From: Saccharina japonica
Lineage: Eukaryota > Sar > Phaeophyceae > Laminariales > Laminariaceae
NCBI GenBank assembly: GCA_008828725.1
Contig: MEHQ01001746.1
Coordinates: forward strand, 760,201 to 824,200
Length of the DNA stretch: 64,000 nt
Reading direction: 5' to 3'
This document shows, piece after piece, positions 1 through 10,319 of the stretch; the stretch's first letter is position 1, and every line of letters starts with the position of its first letter. Below the pieces are notes generated by a model. It searched no databases, was not told the DNA's origin, and saw only the letters and a list, made by a program, of their open reading frames with translations. The translations under genes and the position numbers were made by a program.

Positions 1-292
1 ACATGCCTTGGACCACCTGGAAGCGGCTTGTTCAGAAAAAATAATTGGGGGGGAAATGTTTTCTACGGAAACGCCTGAATATTGTTGACCACTTTGAAGG
101 CCTGTGATTGGTCGGGCCACATTTTCGGCGGTAGCGCCAGTTCTAGGTCCTTGAAAAACAAACTCGCGATGTCACTTTCTTCCACTGTTTATGGCGGTCA
201 GTATGATACCAAAAATGTGACATTGGAGTTGCTATTGCATGCGGCATTCGTGACTGACGAAAAGTTCGGTGATATGCCTGAACCAGCTCCTA
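1..292 (+). repeat. Dispersed repeat R1, copy 1 (cut by window edge)
   Basis: This stretch is clearly similar to the reverse complement of 24468-24757 over its whole length. Shared blocks include CTTGGAC[CA]ACCTGGAAGCGGCT, GGCGGTAGTGCCAG and CTGT[TC]CATGGCGGTCAGTAT, with perhaps three quarters of positions identical by eye. It ends at about position 292, where the large duplicated block begins. The repeat may extend left of the window. Both copies have an open frame of about 60-100 codons, but no ATG or recognisable domain supports a gene. Confidence 0.7.
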
Positions 293-770
293 CGTTCGGT
301 AGCAGGAGCCATCTGCAGCAAACGATAACTTTAGCAGCAGATAGCTGCTGCGGCAGGAGCTGGCAGCAAGTGCATTCAGGATCAGCAGCAGCAGCGAATT
401 TTCCTTAAACCTCGGCGGCTACAACCTGATATGGTCCGATGTCACTGTCGGGCAAGCTTGACTAATGCAAAGCATATGGAGACGGTTCCGCAAACGCAAT
501 GCAGCGGTCGAATCGCACCACACAAATATGGCTCTACCACGGTATGCTGTCAAAATATGCACAAGTTGTTAATATTCGTGCCTTTTTTGCTTAGGCTTTG
601 TCATTCACCGTCGGCAGCGTGGCAGTATGTTTGCTCATTTCAGATCAAACATTTTTGTACGCAACACACCGTAGTGCGTGATGTAATATACTAAAACAGA
701 AGTAGTGCCAGTTGGCAGCACGATTACCCTAATAAGCAGAGTAGTTGCTATCATGTAGCAATGATACATG

Positions 771-1016
771 ATGCATGCTACGGTAGAGGTGCACCACGTT
801 GTTTCTGAGCTCCTCACTTAAGGAGCGTCATACCTCACCGAAAAAAAGATTTTGGAGGGAAATAAAAGTGCTGCCGGATGAGAAATATCATGACCGAAAT
901 ATGCTCTGAAACATTATTCGTCACAAAAATGAAAGTCTGACGAATTTGGGTTAAGGATCCCGATCGTTCAGAAAACGATTCAGCCAAAAAATGCTACCTC
1001 TACCGTAGCACGCGTG
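771..1016 (+). mobile_element. MITE, copy 1 (246 bp, 5-bp target duplication)
   Basis: The element begins GCATGCTACGGTAGAGGT and ends with the inverted form ACCTCTACCGTAGCACGCGT, giving terminal inverted repeats of about 18-20 bp. It is flanked by ACATG at 766-770 and at 1017-1021. The matching place in copy B, near 33046, reads GATACACGTAGTG with no insertion, so it is a natural empty site holding one copy of the target. Internal sequence (GGAGCTCCT near the left end, GGGTTAAGGA[TG]CCCG near the right) is shared with the copies at 20689-20935 and 49233-49462. No transposase is present, so mobilisation by an autonomous relative elsewhere is inferred. Confidence 0.85.
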
Positions 1017-2585
1017 ACATGTAGTGTTTTGAGGAAGAGTCCCATTTATAACGGGCGTGTCCCGCGTGTAAACACAAACTACCCAAACGTTGCACAAACT
1101 GGTACTGGTAAGTTTACGAGTAGACGACGTTACTGCTGCTGCTTGCACCCACGCACCAAGGACAATACCTTCACGCCTGCCCCCTGATTGCACGGTACTT
1201 CAACACGCAACACAAAAAATTCGACTATAAAACCTTTTGAGTGACCTTTCTGGATCGCCCAAGCAGTCGTACTTACGTCTGTTCGTCGAATTCGATTCTT
1301 TAAGTACTGTTAGAGACCAGTGCAGTTCGCTGCTTACTTGTCGCTCTCCTACCCCTGGATCTGGACGATCTCGTTCACCTCCGGGCCGTCGTGGTTTGGG
1401 GGTCGCGACGTATATTGTGCAACAGTAGTCGAACTATACTCGATTCATACCGGCTATCTTTAATTGATAAATGCGGCAAGCGACAGTAATTTGGAGTCCA
1501 TTTTCCCGTGATGTGTTGATGCGATAATGTCGAAAGTAAACGACTCATCAGAACGCCGTGCTGCGTCCCCAACGGAAACCAGATGCACGAATAGCTCCAG
1601 TGTCACTATTAATAGTTTGTTCTGTGGCCTCTTCTTGTACGAGGCAGTTTCCTTCGTTCTGTCGACATCTACTTTTACTTGCGCTCATCGCAGGTAGTCA
1701 AATATCGTGTACACATACACAGCCGTACGCGGCACAGCGCATGGATCTCCTTGCTCATGTAAGGTCACTCGACTTCACCGTACCAGTAGTATATCTCGTC
1801 CGCGTAGAATCAAATGTGTGCTGCCTGCATGAGGCTAGAGAACAACGCTAGCGATGTGTTTTCTATTTAGCGATTATTCCACAGACTTATCTCAATGGAG
1901 ATCGGCGTGGAACGTTTTGACATAGACCTTACCTTGTACGTACGAGACCAGTTTGTCACAAGGGTACCCTGGAACAACAATGTTGAACCCCTTGGTAACC
2001 TGTTTGCGCAGCAAGTCCGGTACACACTAACTGGGGTTTACACACCGATTTTGCTACGATGGTTGTAGTAACAAGGTTCGGGGTTTAGTCTGAAGACGGC
2101 AGAACCGTGCCGGGAGTTGCGAACAGTTCGTACGTTTTTTACCCGCGTCATTTTTCCTCGTTGTTCAACGTATCGGTGTGCTGCACACGCAGTTTCGGTA
2201 CGTGAGCCTAGCGTCACCCGACGAGGTGAAGCCATACGGCGCGCTCTATATGTACGGCTGATATTAAGCTTCAAAGAAACAAACGCTGATTTACGCTTTT
2301 TTGAAAAAAATCCCATAGTTGCGCCTTTGTATTCAGGGTTTACTGAGCTAACATTGACGCGATTGTTCGAACCTCATCAACTGACGATGTATCGATGAGG
2401 GCCCCGCACTACCACGCTACAGCTCATCTGTGCAGTATGCCCCACGTATGTCCCACGTACTATTGGCACAATGTGTGTGAGCAAGGGCCGATGGTTGCGT
2501 CAAGACAAACGAGGGTGCCAAAAGCACACAAGACGGCTCCCCGGACTGTGTCCTGTTAATTTATATATGTCGTACAGGGGACGTA

Positions 2586-3012
2586 CTATATACATGATGC
2601 GGTAAAAGTTGCGATACATTCTAGAACCGCACACGTGCACCAGGGTGAAGCTACGGGGGCTGTTGTAAGGTGACGTATCCCAGCGAGTTGCTTGCACGGT
2701 GTTTCGTGCAACATTGATGCGCACGTGCTGCCTACAAGCGAGTGCTCGACGTTCCCATCGCGATTCCAGCCTATAGAAACAACTATAAGTGTTCCTCCAC
2801 TATTCGCCAACTCAGCAAGAGTTATCTCCGCTTGCATTGCTTTCAAAGGCAGGACCGCTAGCCGATCATCCGTGTAGCGCCAGGCCTGAATGTATGCGAT
2901 ACGCGACACAGCCGTAGTGCTTGGACGCGCAAATAGCAGGAGCAGAATAGCGCAGAATAAGTATATCGCGCGCACAACCAACCGATATTGCCGTCTTTAT
3001 CTTGCGTGACAT
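2586..3012 (-). pseudogene. Small secreted/membrane protein remnant, copy A
   Basis: Reading minus from an ATG at 3012 (M-S-R-K), the predicted product has a basic start, then a long hydrophobic run (A-I-Y-L-F-C-A-I-L-L-L-L-F-A) ending in small residues, like a signal peptide or anchor. About 110 further residues follow without a family I recognise. Compared with copy B an extra G near 2976-2983 breaks the frame just before the hydrophobic run, so the copy is probably dead unless it starts elsewhere. Differences between copies fall somewhat more at third codon positions on this strand than on the other, which weakly favours this strand as once coding. It could instead be chance open sequence preserved by duplication. 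Confidence 0.3.
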
Positions 3013-3797
3013 GTTTGATGGTGCAACACGAGCCCCGGCGCTACTACTGCAGCAAGAAAAAGCGGCATCTTACAGGGCAGGACAAAAGAGCCGCGAGCGT
3101 CTCTGCGCTTTGCAAGCACCGACATTTAAACAAGTTCAATACGTTTGTCGGACTTATCACATTGTATATTGAACAATTCCTATGAGCCAGGGCGGGATCC
3201 TCACCTACCAGAAAACCGCCTCATCAAATAGCGTAGCGGTACATTGAGCGGAAACTGTGCGGCTGAACGATATTTGCACCGCCCATACATTGTATGAGGC
3301 ATAGAAGAAAAACGCCAGTGCGTTCAGTACGTTTTTCGGTTTCAACCTCTCCACTGTTGGTCGTGAGCTCTATTTCCGTTCTTAGTGGGTCCTAAAACCA
3401 TGTCGTTTCTGGCGAGCCGCACGCTTGTTACATATTAATCGTAACAGCAGGCACCAGGCGATCGAGTATGTGTGGACATGTCGTATGTATTGCTTGTGTT
3501 AATGTCAAGGCGTCCGGTCCTGCGCTTGGAAAATCTGAATGGCTTCGGTCGGACAGATCTACCGGCTCTTTTGGCTGGAATTATGCGTGTGGGTAGCTTG
3601 GTCGGCTAGTCGGTTGTCTGGCGATGGTAAAGAGCGGATAGGGTGTATTGGTGGCAGCGCAAGACCTGCAACGACAAGTTTGTATCGGTGGCGCTTCCTA
3701 TGATATCACCACCCCACGAGTACTCTAGTTTAGGAATATTGTCTTAAACAATGTATACAAGCTTGGTAAGACTGACACAAGGTATCCCGTTGGTTAA

Positions 3798-4139
3798 ATA
3801 TACATTGGTTTTGGCTCGAGGTATGTTAAGCCCTTCGGTGGACAATCTAAAGAGTACAATAAGAGGCTGTTCAAGATACTATATCTAAAACGGTATCGAC
3901 ATTGCACTAAGCACGAGTTTGCCTACCCAGTTATTTACGGTTTCGGTAGAGTAAATATACGTATATCACGCCCATCAATGACGGAATACCTGTATGTGGC
4001 TAGAAAAGGATGCCATCTCTCGATTCCCGGTGTGAACATGAGATTCGCCGGCGATACGCATTCTTTTGACCGTTTGCGTGTGACCTGTGTTCGTCCAGTG
4101 AGCCACCAGCCATTGCTACGACCCATCCGGTGTAGTTAG
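3798..4139 (+). pseudogene. Unrecognised coding remnant upstream of the EsV-1-7 gene, copy A
   Basis: A 113-codon open frame runs between TAA at 3795 and TAG at 4137, without an ATG near its start. It includes Y-V-K-P-F-G, K-R-L-F-K-I-L and, near the end, G-C-H-L-S-I-P-G-V-N-M. Two stretches align with copy B with differences concentrated at third codon positions: about 8 of 13 in the K-P-F-G part and 7 of 12 in the H-L-S-I-P-G part, counted by eye. That is the pattern of a protein once under selection. Copy A lacks 667 bp that copy B has between these stretches, so the frame here is a fusion across a deletion. I do not recognise the family. It may be an exon of an intron-bearing gene or a pseudogene. 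Confidence 0.4.
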
Positions 4140-4771
4140 AACTCAACACCTGGAGGCATCTTTGCATCGTTGCCAGCTGATGCGCGGTAATTCAGACTTA
4201 TGTTAGCCTCAACAGCCTATGGCTGGCATATTTTTTACGTCGTTTCATCTTGCTATGAAATTGCTTTCTTCGCTTTGTCAGATATTCGATAACGGCAATA
4301 CGTGTGCGCGGGGTTGCTCCTCCCTCTGCGAAAAAACAAAGTACATGGAAATTCCCAGTGGAGGTAGACCATGTCACACTGTTTATGTCTTAACGCTGGA
4401 CTCCATCAACGGTTTCATATTGTTCTAGGTGCGGGTACAGCCTTCTGCCTGTGCTGTTGCGCATGCAGCAAAGATAAACAAATAAACGCTGTATACGTGC
4501 AGTGCGCCAAGAGGCGTTCGGTTTATATTCGCATGTACGTTCAGAGTTCGCGTCAACTGGGGTTTCCGTACAATACATACCTGCCAACGTCCGCGTGGTA
4601 CCCAACCTGTTGAAGTCATCTGTATCCGTGACCCTAACATTTCTAGTTTGTTTTTCTATTGGCCTCCCGGATTTTAGGAGTATAAGGTCCAGACCAAGGC
4701 CTCGCTGTTCCGGTGGCTGATGTTGCAGACCTGCCGCGGACATTGACCCGTGGCCGTCATCTTCGGTGATA

Positions 4772-7180
4772 ATGAAATGGTGCTCAAATGCCTCCTGCAA
4801 AAAAAGCCCAAGCTTTAATGTTCAGGGCAGCAAGACTGCAGCGTACTGCAAGCAACATGCTGAGGACGGCATGATCAATGTCAAGGTCGCCCGCTGCTCA
4901 TATGCGTCCTGCGCAAAGACTGCTATGTTCAACACCGATGGCGGTAAGACGGCAGCGTACTGCAGGTCACATGCTGAGGACAGCATGGTCAATGTCATTG
5001 CCAAGCGGTGCTTCCAGGACTCCTGCACGACGCAACCGAGCTTCAACAACATAGGGAGCAAGACAGCCGCGTACTGCAAGCAACATGCTGCTGACGGCAT
5101 GGTTGACGTCGTCACCAAGCGCTGCTTACATGCCTTCTGCAACAAAGTGCCAAGTTTTGATGTTAGGGGCAGCACGACGGCGGTGTACTGCAGGCAACAC
5201 GCCAAGGACGGCATGGTAAACGTAGTAAGCAAGCGTTGCTCAATTGACTCGTGCACCAAGCTCGCCGGTTTCAATGTCAAGGGTAGCAAGACGCCAACGC
5301 ACTGCAAGCAACATGCTGAGGATGGCATGGTTAATATCCGCGACAGGCGTTGCAAACATAGCTCCTGCACGAAGATTCCGAGCTTCAACGACCAGGGCAG
5401 CCAGACACCGGCGTACTGCAAGTTACATGCTGAGCACGGCATGGTTAATGTCAAGGCTAAGCGCTGCTCAGATAATTTCTGTACAAAGACTGCAAACTTC
5501 AACACGGATGGCTGCAAGCCGCCGGCGTACTGCAAGCAACATGCTGTTGACGGCATGGTTAACGTTGTTGACAGGCGCTGTTCGAGTGTTTCCTGCTTGA
5601 AGCTACCGAAATTCAATTATATTGGAAGCAAGAGGGCCGCGTACTGCAAGCAGCATGCTTCTGAAGAAATGGTGAACGTCGTGTACAAGCGCTGTTCTAA
5701 TGACTCCTGCGCAAAGCTACCAACCTTCAACAGCTCTGGGAGTAAAACGGGCGCGTACTGCAAGCAACATGCTGAGGACGGTATGGTGAACGTCGTTCGA
5801 AGGTGCTGCTTGCATGATTTCTGCTCTATGGTGCCGGTGTTTAAGGTCAAAGGCAGCAAGGTGGCGGCGTACTGCAGGAAACATGCGAAGGAGGGTATGG
5901 TATCCGTAAAAAAGGGCCTCTGCTTATTTGACTCCTGCACTAAAACAGCAAACTTCGGCGTTGAAGGCAGCAACACCGTGGCGTACTGCAAGGGGCACGC
6001 TGAGGGCGGCATGGTGGATATCCGCAGCAAGCGTTGCGAACATCCCTCCTGCAGGAAGGGACCGGCTTTCAACGTCGAAGGAAACCATACGGCGGTGTAC
6101 TGCAAGCAACATGCTAAGAACGGCATGGTCAATGTCAAGACCAAGCGCTGCTCTGATGCTTTATGCACGAGGATAGCAACGTTCAACACCGATGGCAGTA
6201 AGGCCGGTGTGTCCTGCAAGAAACATGCTGAGGACGGCATGGTCAACGTCAAAGCCAAGCGCTGCTCAATTTATTTCTGCACAACGGCAGCAACGTTCAA
6301 CACGGATGGTAACAAGAGGCCAGCGTACTGCAAGGAACATGCTGAGACTGGCATGGTTAACGTCATAGCCAAGCGTTGTTTCCAGGACTCCTGCATGAAG
6401 AAAGCGACCTTCGATAACATAGGGAGCAAGACGGGGGCGTACTGCAAGCAGCATGCTGCTGACCTCATGGTGGACGTGGTTACCAGGCGCTGCTTGCATG
6501 GCGTCTGCACTAAGGTGCCCATGTTCAATGCTGAGGGAAGCAAAGCTGGGGTGTACTGCAAGCAACATGCTGAGGACGGCATGGTCAACGTCAAGACCAA
6601 GCGCTGCTCTGATGCTTCATGCACGAAGGCAGCAACGTTCAACAACGATGGCAGCAAAACAGCAGCGTACTGCAAGCAACATGCTGCTGACGGTATGGTT
6701 ATGGTCAAAAGAAAGCGCTGCACCGAAGGCCCTTGCACCAAGCAACCGACATTCACCATCATAGGGAGAAAGAGGGCGATGTACTGCAAGGACCATGCTG
6801 CTGACAACATGGTGAATATCGTCAAGGAGTATTGCTCACATGCCTTCTGCACTAAGCGGGCGTATTTTGATATCGAAAATAGCAGCACGCCGACGTACTG
6901 CCGGCAACATGCCGAAGAAGGCATGACGAAGGTCAAACGGACGCGCGGCTCTGACGATTCAAGCATAACGAGGCCATCCTCCAGTGTTGGAGGCAGGACG
7001 TCGGGGATGTGCTGCAAATCCGAAGCCGATGATGCGATGGTTGATGTCCAGAGCAGCCGTTGCTTACATGAATCCTGCACAAAGTGTCCGAATTTCAGCA
7101 CCGAGGGCAGTCAGACACCGACGTACTGCAACGAGCATGCTGAGGACGTCAAAGTAAAGGTCCTTGTCAATCGTAGCTGA
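4772..7180 (+). CDS. EsV-1-7 domain cysteine-rich repeat protein, 802 aa, 21 repeats
   Basis: The protein is a three-residue start (M-K-W) followed by 21 tandem 38-residue units fitting C-X4-C-X16-C-X2-H-X12, and one last residue. Typical units read C-x-x-x-[SF]-C, then F-N near position 12, Y-C-K-Q-H-A and D-G-M-V-N-V. Three Cys and one His per unit suggest metal binding. This is the EsV-1-7 repeat, named after a phaeovirus protein; the brown-algal regulator IMMEDIATE UPRIGHT belongs to the family, but no biochemical role is established. Unit 20 (residues 726-763) has lost both N-terminal Cys and the His. Units 2-4 and 14-16 resemble each other in order (C-F-Q-D-S-C, then C-L-H-x-x-C), showing block duplication. 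The ATG at 4772 is chosen because the reading frame upstream has only GTG at 4766 and a stop at 4718, and because all four paralogues place the first Cys at residue 4. There is no signal peptide, membrane segment or intron. Stop TGA lies inside a decayed 22nd unit. Confidence 0.9.
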   Translation: MKWCSNASCKKSPSFNVQGSKTAAYCKQHAEDGMINVKVARCSYASCAKTAMFNTDGGKTAAYCRSHAEDSMVNVIAKRCFQDSCTTQPSFNNIGSKTAAYCKQHAADGMVDVVTKRCLHAFCNKVPSFDVRGSTTAVYCRQHAKDGMVNVVSKRCSIDSCTKLAGFNVKGSKTPTHCKQHAEDGMVNIRDRRCKHSSCTKIPSFNDQGSQTPAYCKLHAEHGMVNVKAKRCSDNFCTKTANFNTDGCKPPAYCKQHAVDGMVNVVDRRCSSVSCLKLPKFNYIGSKRAAYCKQHASEEMVNVVYKRCSNDSCAKLPTFNSSGSKTGAYCKQHAEDGMVNVVRRCCLHDFCSMVPVFKVKGSKVAAYCRKHAKEGMVSVKKGLCLFDSCTKTANFGVEGSNTVAYCKGHAEGGMVDIRSKRCEHPSCRKGPAFNVEGNHTAVYCKQHAKNGMVNVKTKRCSDALCTRIATFNTDGSKAGVSCKKHAEDGMVNVKAKRCSIYFCTTAATFNTDGNKRPAYCKEHAETGMVNVIAKRCFQDSCMKKATFDNIGSKTGAYCKQHAADLMVDVVTRRCLHGVCTKVPMFNAEGSKAGVYCKQHAEDGMVNVKTKRCSDASCTKAATFNNDGSKTAAYCKQHAADGMVMVKRKRCTEGPCTKQPTFTIIGRKRAMYCKDHAADNMVNIVKEYCSHAFCTKRAYFDIENSSTPTYCRQHAEEGMTKVKRTRGSDDSSITRPSSSVGGRTSGMCCKSEADDAMVDVQSSRCLHESCTKCPNFSTEGSQTPTYCNEHAEDVKVKVLVNRS

Positions 7181-7480
7181 CATGTCTCTTGCCGTCAGCG
7201 CTCGCAGTGGGACGGTGAGGCCACTGCATGCCTCCATCATATGGGCAACCTCTTGGGCCACTCTGTGGCCAAGTCCAAAGAAATGTGCAGGGCTGCCGGG
7301 TGCAAGCGTTTTTCATTCCGCGGGCTCGATGGGCGGCAGACTACCCACTGCCGTTATCGCTGGCGCGCCTACGACAGGCTGGTCTGCGTCGTCCAAAATC
7401 CTCGCAGAATACGAAGTATAGTAGCAATGCTGCGTCTTACGCTCCTGGAAGAGGCTCCTCATTTCTAAGTAAAAACTGAG
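7181..7480 (+). pseudogene. Decayed C-terminal module of the EsV-1-7 gene, copy A
   Basis: Read in frame past the TGA at 7178, the sequence continues H-V-S-C, C-L-H-H, then C-R-A-A-G-C, T-T-H-C and L-V-C-V-V. These align with the two variant C-terminal units of the intact genes at 18092 and 47785, with the same 15-residue spacings from His to C-X4-C and from there to T-T-H-C. A four-codon deletion shortens the first variant unit. After a frameshift, a final S-Y-A-P-G-R-G matches the basic tail S-Y-G-P-E-R-G of the intact gene. The TGA corresponds to Ser (TCA) in the C-S-H-x-S-C motif of the paralogues, so a nonsense change is the simplest reading. Confidence 0.7.
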
Positions 7481-10319
7481 TATGAGCATTGAACGGTGCC
7501 TATATGGAACCCCGACGTCTTGAGGATTTCGATTCGGTCGTTTCCGGAGTAATATGACTGCAAGGGGCGTAACATATCAGGAAATCATATCTTCCTAGTT
7601 CTTGGCTCGGTGTCTGTCCTTGTCTTAGGAACGTTTTCGCTGTCTGCCAGAGGTACATCTGATTTTTTTATTACATACCTGTTAGAGAAGGGTGGCAATC
7701 GAACACCAGAGCCGTAGCCTAAGGCTAGATTTTGACGCCTTTACTTCAAAAACTGTTTGCCAGTACGAGTTAATATGTTTACGGCATATTGCCGATGCTA
7801 CAGGCACGACCTCTATTGATAGTCCTTCTTCGGCCAGGTTCCGAAGTTGTCGTGTGTCTTGTGCGCGCGGCAAGATGTAACCCGTAAGTCGCGCTTGCAT
7901 GATATACCAGGACCTCGGGAAGCAGCAGTTAACATCGACAAGTTTCGATCCTACGGACGTCATGAGGGGTGCCACAAACCTGGTTTCCGGCACGATTGAT
8001 GAACACGTTTATTTTTCTGCACGTCATTTCAAAATGGGTGTTCAACTGTGCGTTATCTGATTTTTTCTTTTTTGAAAGGTAGGTCGCCTGATGCTGACTC
8101 TTCTTAGGTCTTGTGACTATGTCTGCTATGTGACATATTAGTGTCTACTGTAGTACGGAGCCGAGGAAACGAACCTTAATTCGGTATGCATTTATCGTAC
8201 TGACAACTGTTTTAAATGGTGATGGCTTATACTATACGTAAGGGGCTGTTTTCGCTCAACGTACGGTTATCACTACCGTCGAAATGACGACAGTCCAGGT
8301 GCGGGAGTCAAGTATTGAGAAAACTAGGGGTCTGAAGGAGCTGTACTTTCTCTGACTCGGAAGTCAATAGTGACTGCACGCTGGCTGTTTTTCATTTGTC
8401 TTCCTTTGTCATCCTAATCTCATTCGCGGCACGCCTGTAGTAAGTCGAGTGGCAACTGCGTTGCCTATTTTACCATCGGATGACAATGTGCACGGCTTTT
8501 TGAGCCGGTAGAAGACGTGCCTCCGTATACGACACGGTTTACACCTGAACTCTTCAGGAGAACATCGACACATGAGGCCTACACGTCGTCTATTTCGTCA
8601 ACGTGAACCTGTAAGATAGCATGGCATTCAAATACATGGCATATTCGCCATCACAAAGGAATTGACTACAAGCGGAAGGGAAACATAGAGTAGGTGATAG
8701 TATCGATTGAACCTCCTGCTGACCATACGTGAAGTAAAGTCGAAACCCGATCACTTGAGCGGGTGGACCGGGAAAACACTTGATGCAGGTATTTTTGGTT
8801 CTAACATTTTGGCGATTGCATCAAGCATGACACAATCGCCGCAAACGCTACCCGAATCCATTGTTACTGAGTAGACAGTCCAATACGCCATCGCCACTTA
8901 CCGGGGCGAGATCAGCATCTAAACGCTGCTTGCCGGGATTGTTTTAGGTGTAAATGACGTCGGAACACCTGTCGAACAACGACGAGTTACTACCGTAGTA
9001 CGCCCAGATGGACGGACTGAAATAGACATACACAACTGTGGAACACGTACGGCTCTAAAGTCATGTATGTCGCATGTAGGCTGCATCCTGGGTGCGCAAG
9101 TACTGTTTGGGTTAGCCAATCTGTCGGCGTTTAGTGCGGTTACGAAGGGGCCGAAGACGGACTTTGACAAGAAACCCCGAGCAAATCCTGTCACGGGGGA
9201 ACGTGACAACGACCAGGGAACACCTATCGAGGGAACGCCCTCGCCTGGGTAGAAGCCATAATCTTGTGTGCTACCGTGTAGCTAGTTTGAGCTAGAGACG
9301 TGCACTACGGCCACACATGGAAGTATGAAATAGGGATCCCTGGCGGGTCCATTGACCCGAGGAACTACCCGGTGTAAACATCATTGCTGTTTCACAATTG
9401 GTCAGGTTTAATTCCTACGGTGGATCAGAGAACTGTTCGTCGCATTTGGTGAACCTCTATTTTAAAACCTGTTGTCGGGCGAAGTGTCAGGTTATTCGTC
9501 GCTTCGCAGGGTGGGTGGCCAATAAGCTATGAGTATAACGCAGTATGAGCGGCACCAGCATCCGTGATAGGCGGCCTGATATAACCAAATATGTTGAATC
9601 AAGGATCGGTGGTACGGTAGCGTCGAATATTGCAACCCAATCCTCGAACCCCAACGAGTTCAACCCAGAATTGAGACACCCTTGGTCCCAGCTTTTATTA
9701 TTCCACCCTCTTGGGAGTTCCATCTATTAGGAGGATATTATCCGAAAGCCGGCTAACGTGGTAGCCAGTCAGATAATACTAAGCTTGCCTCCCTGTGAAC
9801 GATTGCAGTGGAATTTATTTTTCTGCACCATCATTAATTTGCGTAGAATAGTTGATCCATTTAGCGATCATTCAACACGAGGTCTAGGCCGCCGCTGTTC
9901 GGTGGGACGATGCCCAATCCAATCTACTATTGCCGCGTTGATCTATCGACATAAGTGTTAATGGGTGCCACTGTGATATGTGCTGCCATCCGGCACCTAT
10001 TTTTTTTCAACTTTGTTGCACACCAGGGATTTCACACTTTCTTTCCGCTTGCGGCGCATGCCTACGTAGGGTTGCACTTTCAATCCCCTGAGGGTCTTCA
10101 CATTTGCAGCTCTGTATTCTGAAGTCACCCCGGCACGGAGTTGAAAACCTGTAAACGTTGAACTTTGTATTGAGTAATCGCACGGTCTAGAGCTATATAC
10201 CGGTTGTTGTCAACACTAAAGAAGGTTGGTGGCTTCCTTTTTGAGATGCCCCAAAACTCTCAAATACATTGGCCTAAGCGTGTCTGGCCTCTGGTGCATT
10301 ATTTTCTATTTCATTGAAG
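7481..10319. other. No recognisable gene; end of duplicated block, then unique DNA
   Basis: 7481-8992 is the distal part of duplicated block A, matching 39986-41500 with many indels and stops in all frames. 8993-10319 has no copy in the window, no long open frame and no repeat structure that I can see. Confidence 0.6.

Larger units (their letters stand above)
293..8992 (+). repeat. Segmental duplication, copy A (direct duplicate of 32567-41500)
   Basis: From about 293 to about 8992 the sequence aligns collinearly with 32567-41500 in the same orientation. Left-edge match: CGGTAGCAG[GC]AGCCATCTGCAG. Right-edge match: AAACGCTG[CT]TTGCCGGGAT. Divergence is substantial in noncoding parts, roughly 20-25% by eye, so the event is not recent. 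Copy A differs from copy B by a MITE at 771-1016, a 667-bp deletion near 3905, two extra repeat units in its EsV-1-7 gene and many small indels. The block carries, left to right, a minus-strand secreted-protein remnant, a plus-strand coding remnant, the EsV-1-7 gene, its decayed C-terminal module and about 1.5 kb with no recognisable gene. Confidence 0.85.

Noticed and set aside
1895-2074. Frame starting M-E-I with Y-V-R-D-Q-F-V-T-R, matched in copy B at 33918-34082
   Set aside because: Differences between the copies are spread evenly over codon positions (about 7, 6 and 6), so the match reflects duplication, not coding constraint; copy A also has a stop just upstream.
4822-7101. Long minus-strand frames opposite the EsV-1-7 gene at 4772-7180, up to 276 codons
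   Set aside because: They repeat every 38 codons, mirror the plus-strand units and show no conserved pattern of their own; they are antisense shadows. The same holds for frames opposite the other three EsV-1-7 genes.
293-8992. Duplicated block as one large transposon
   Set aside because: No terminal repeats, target duplications or transposition genes at either block's ends.
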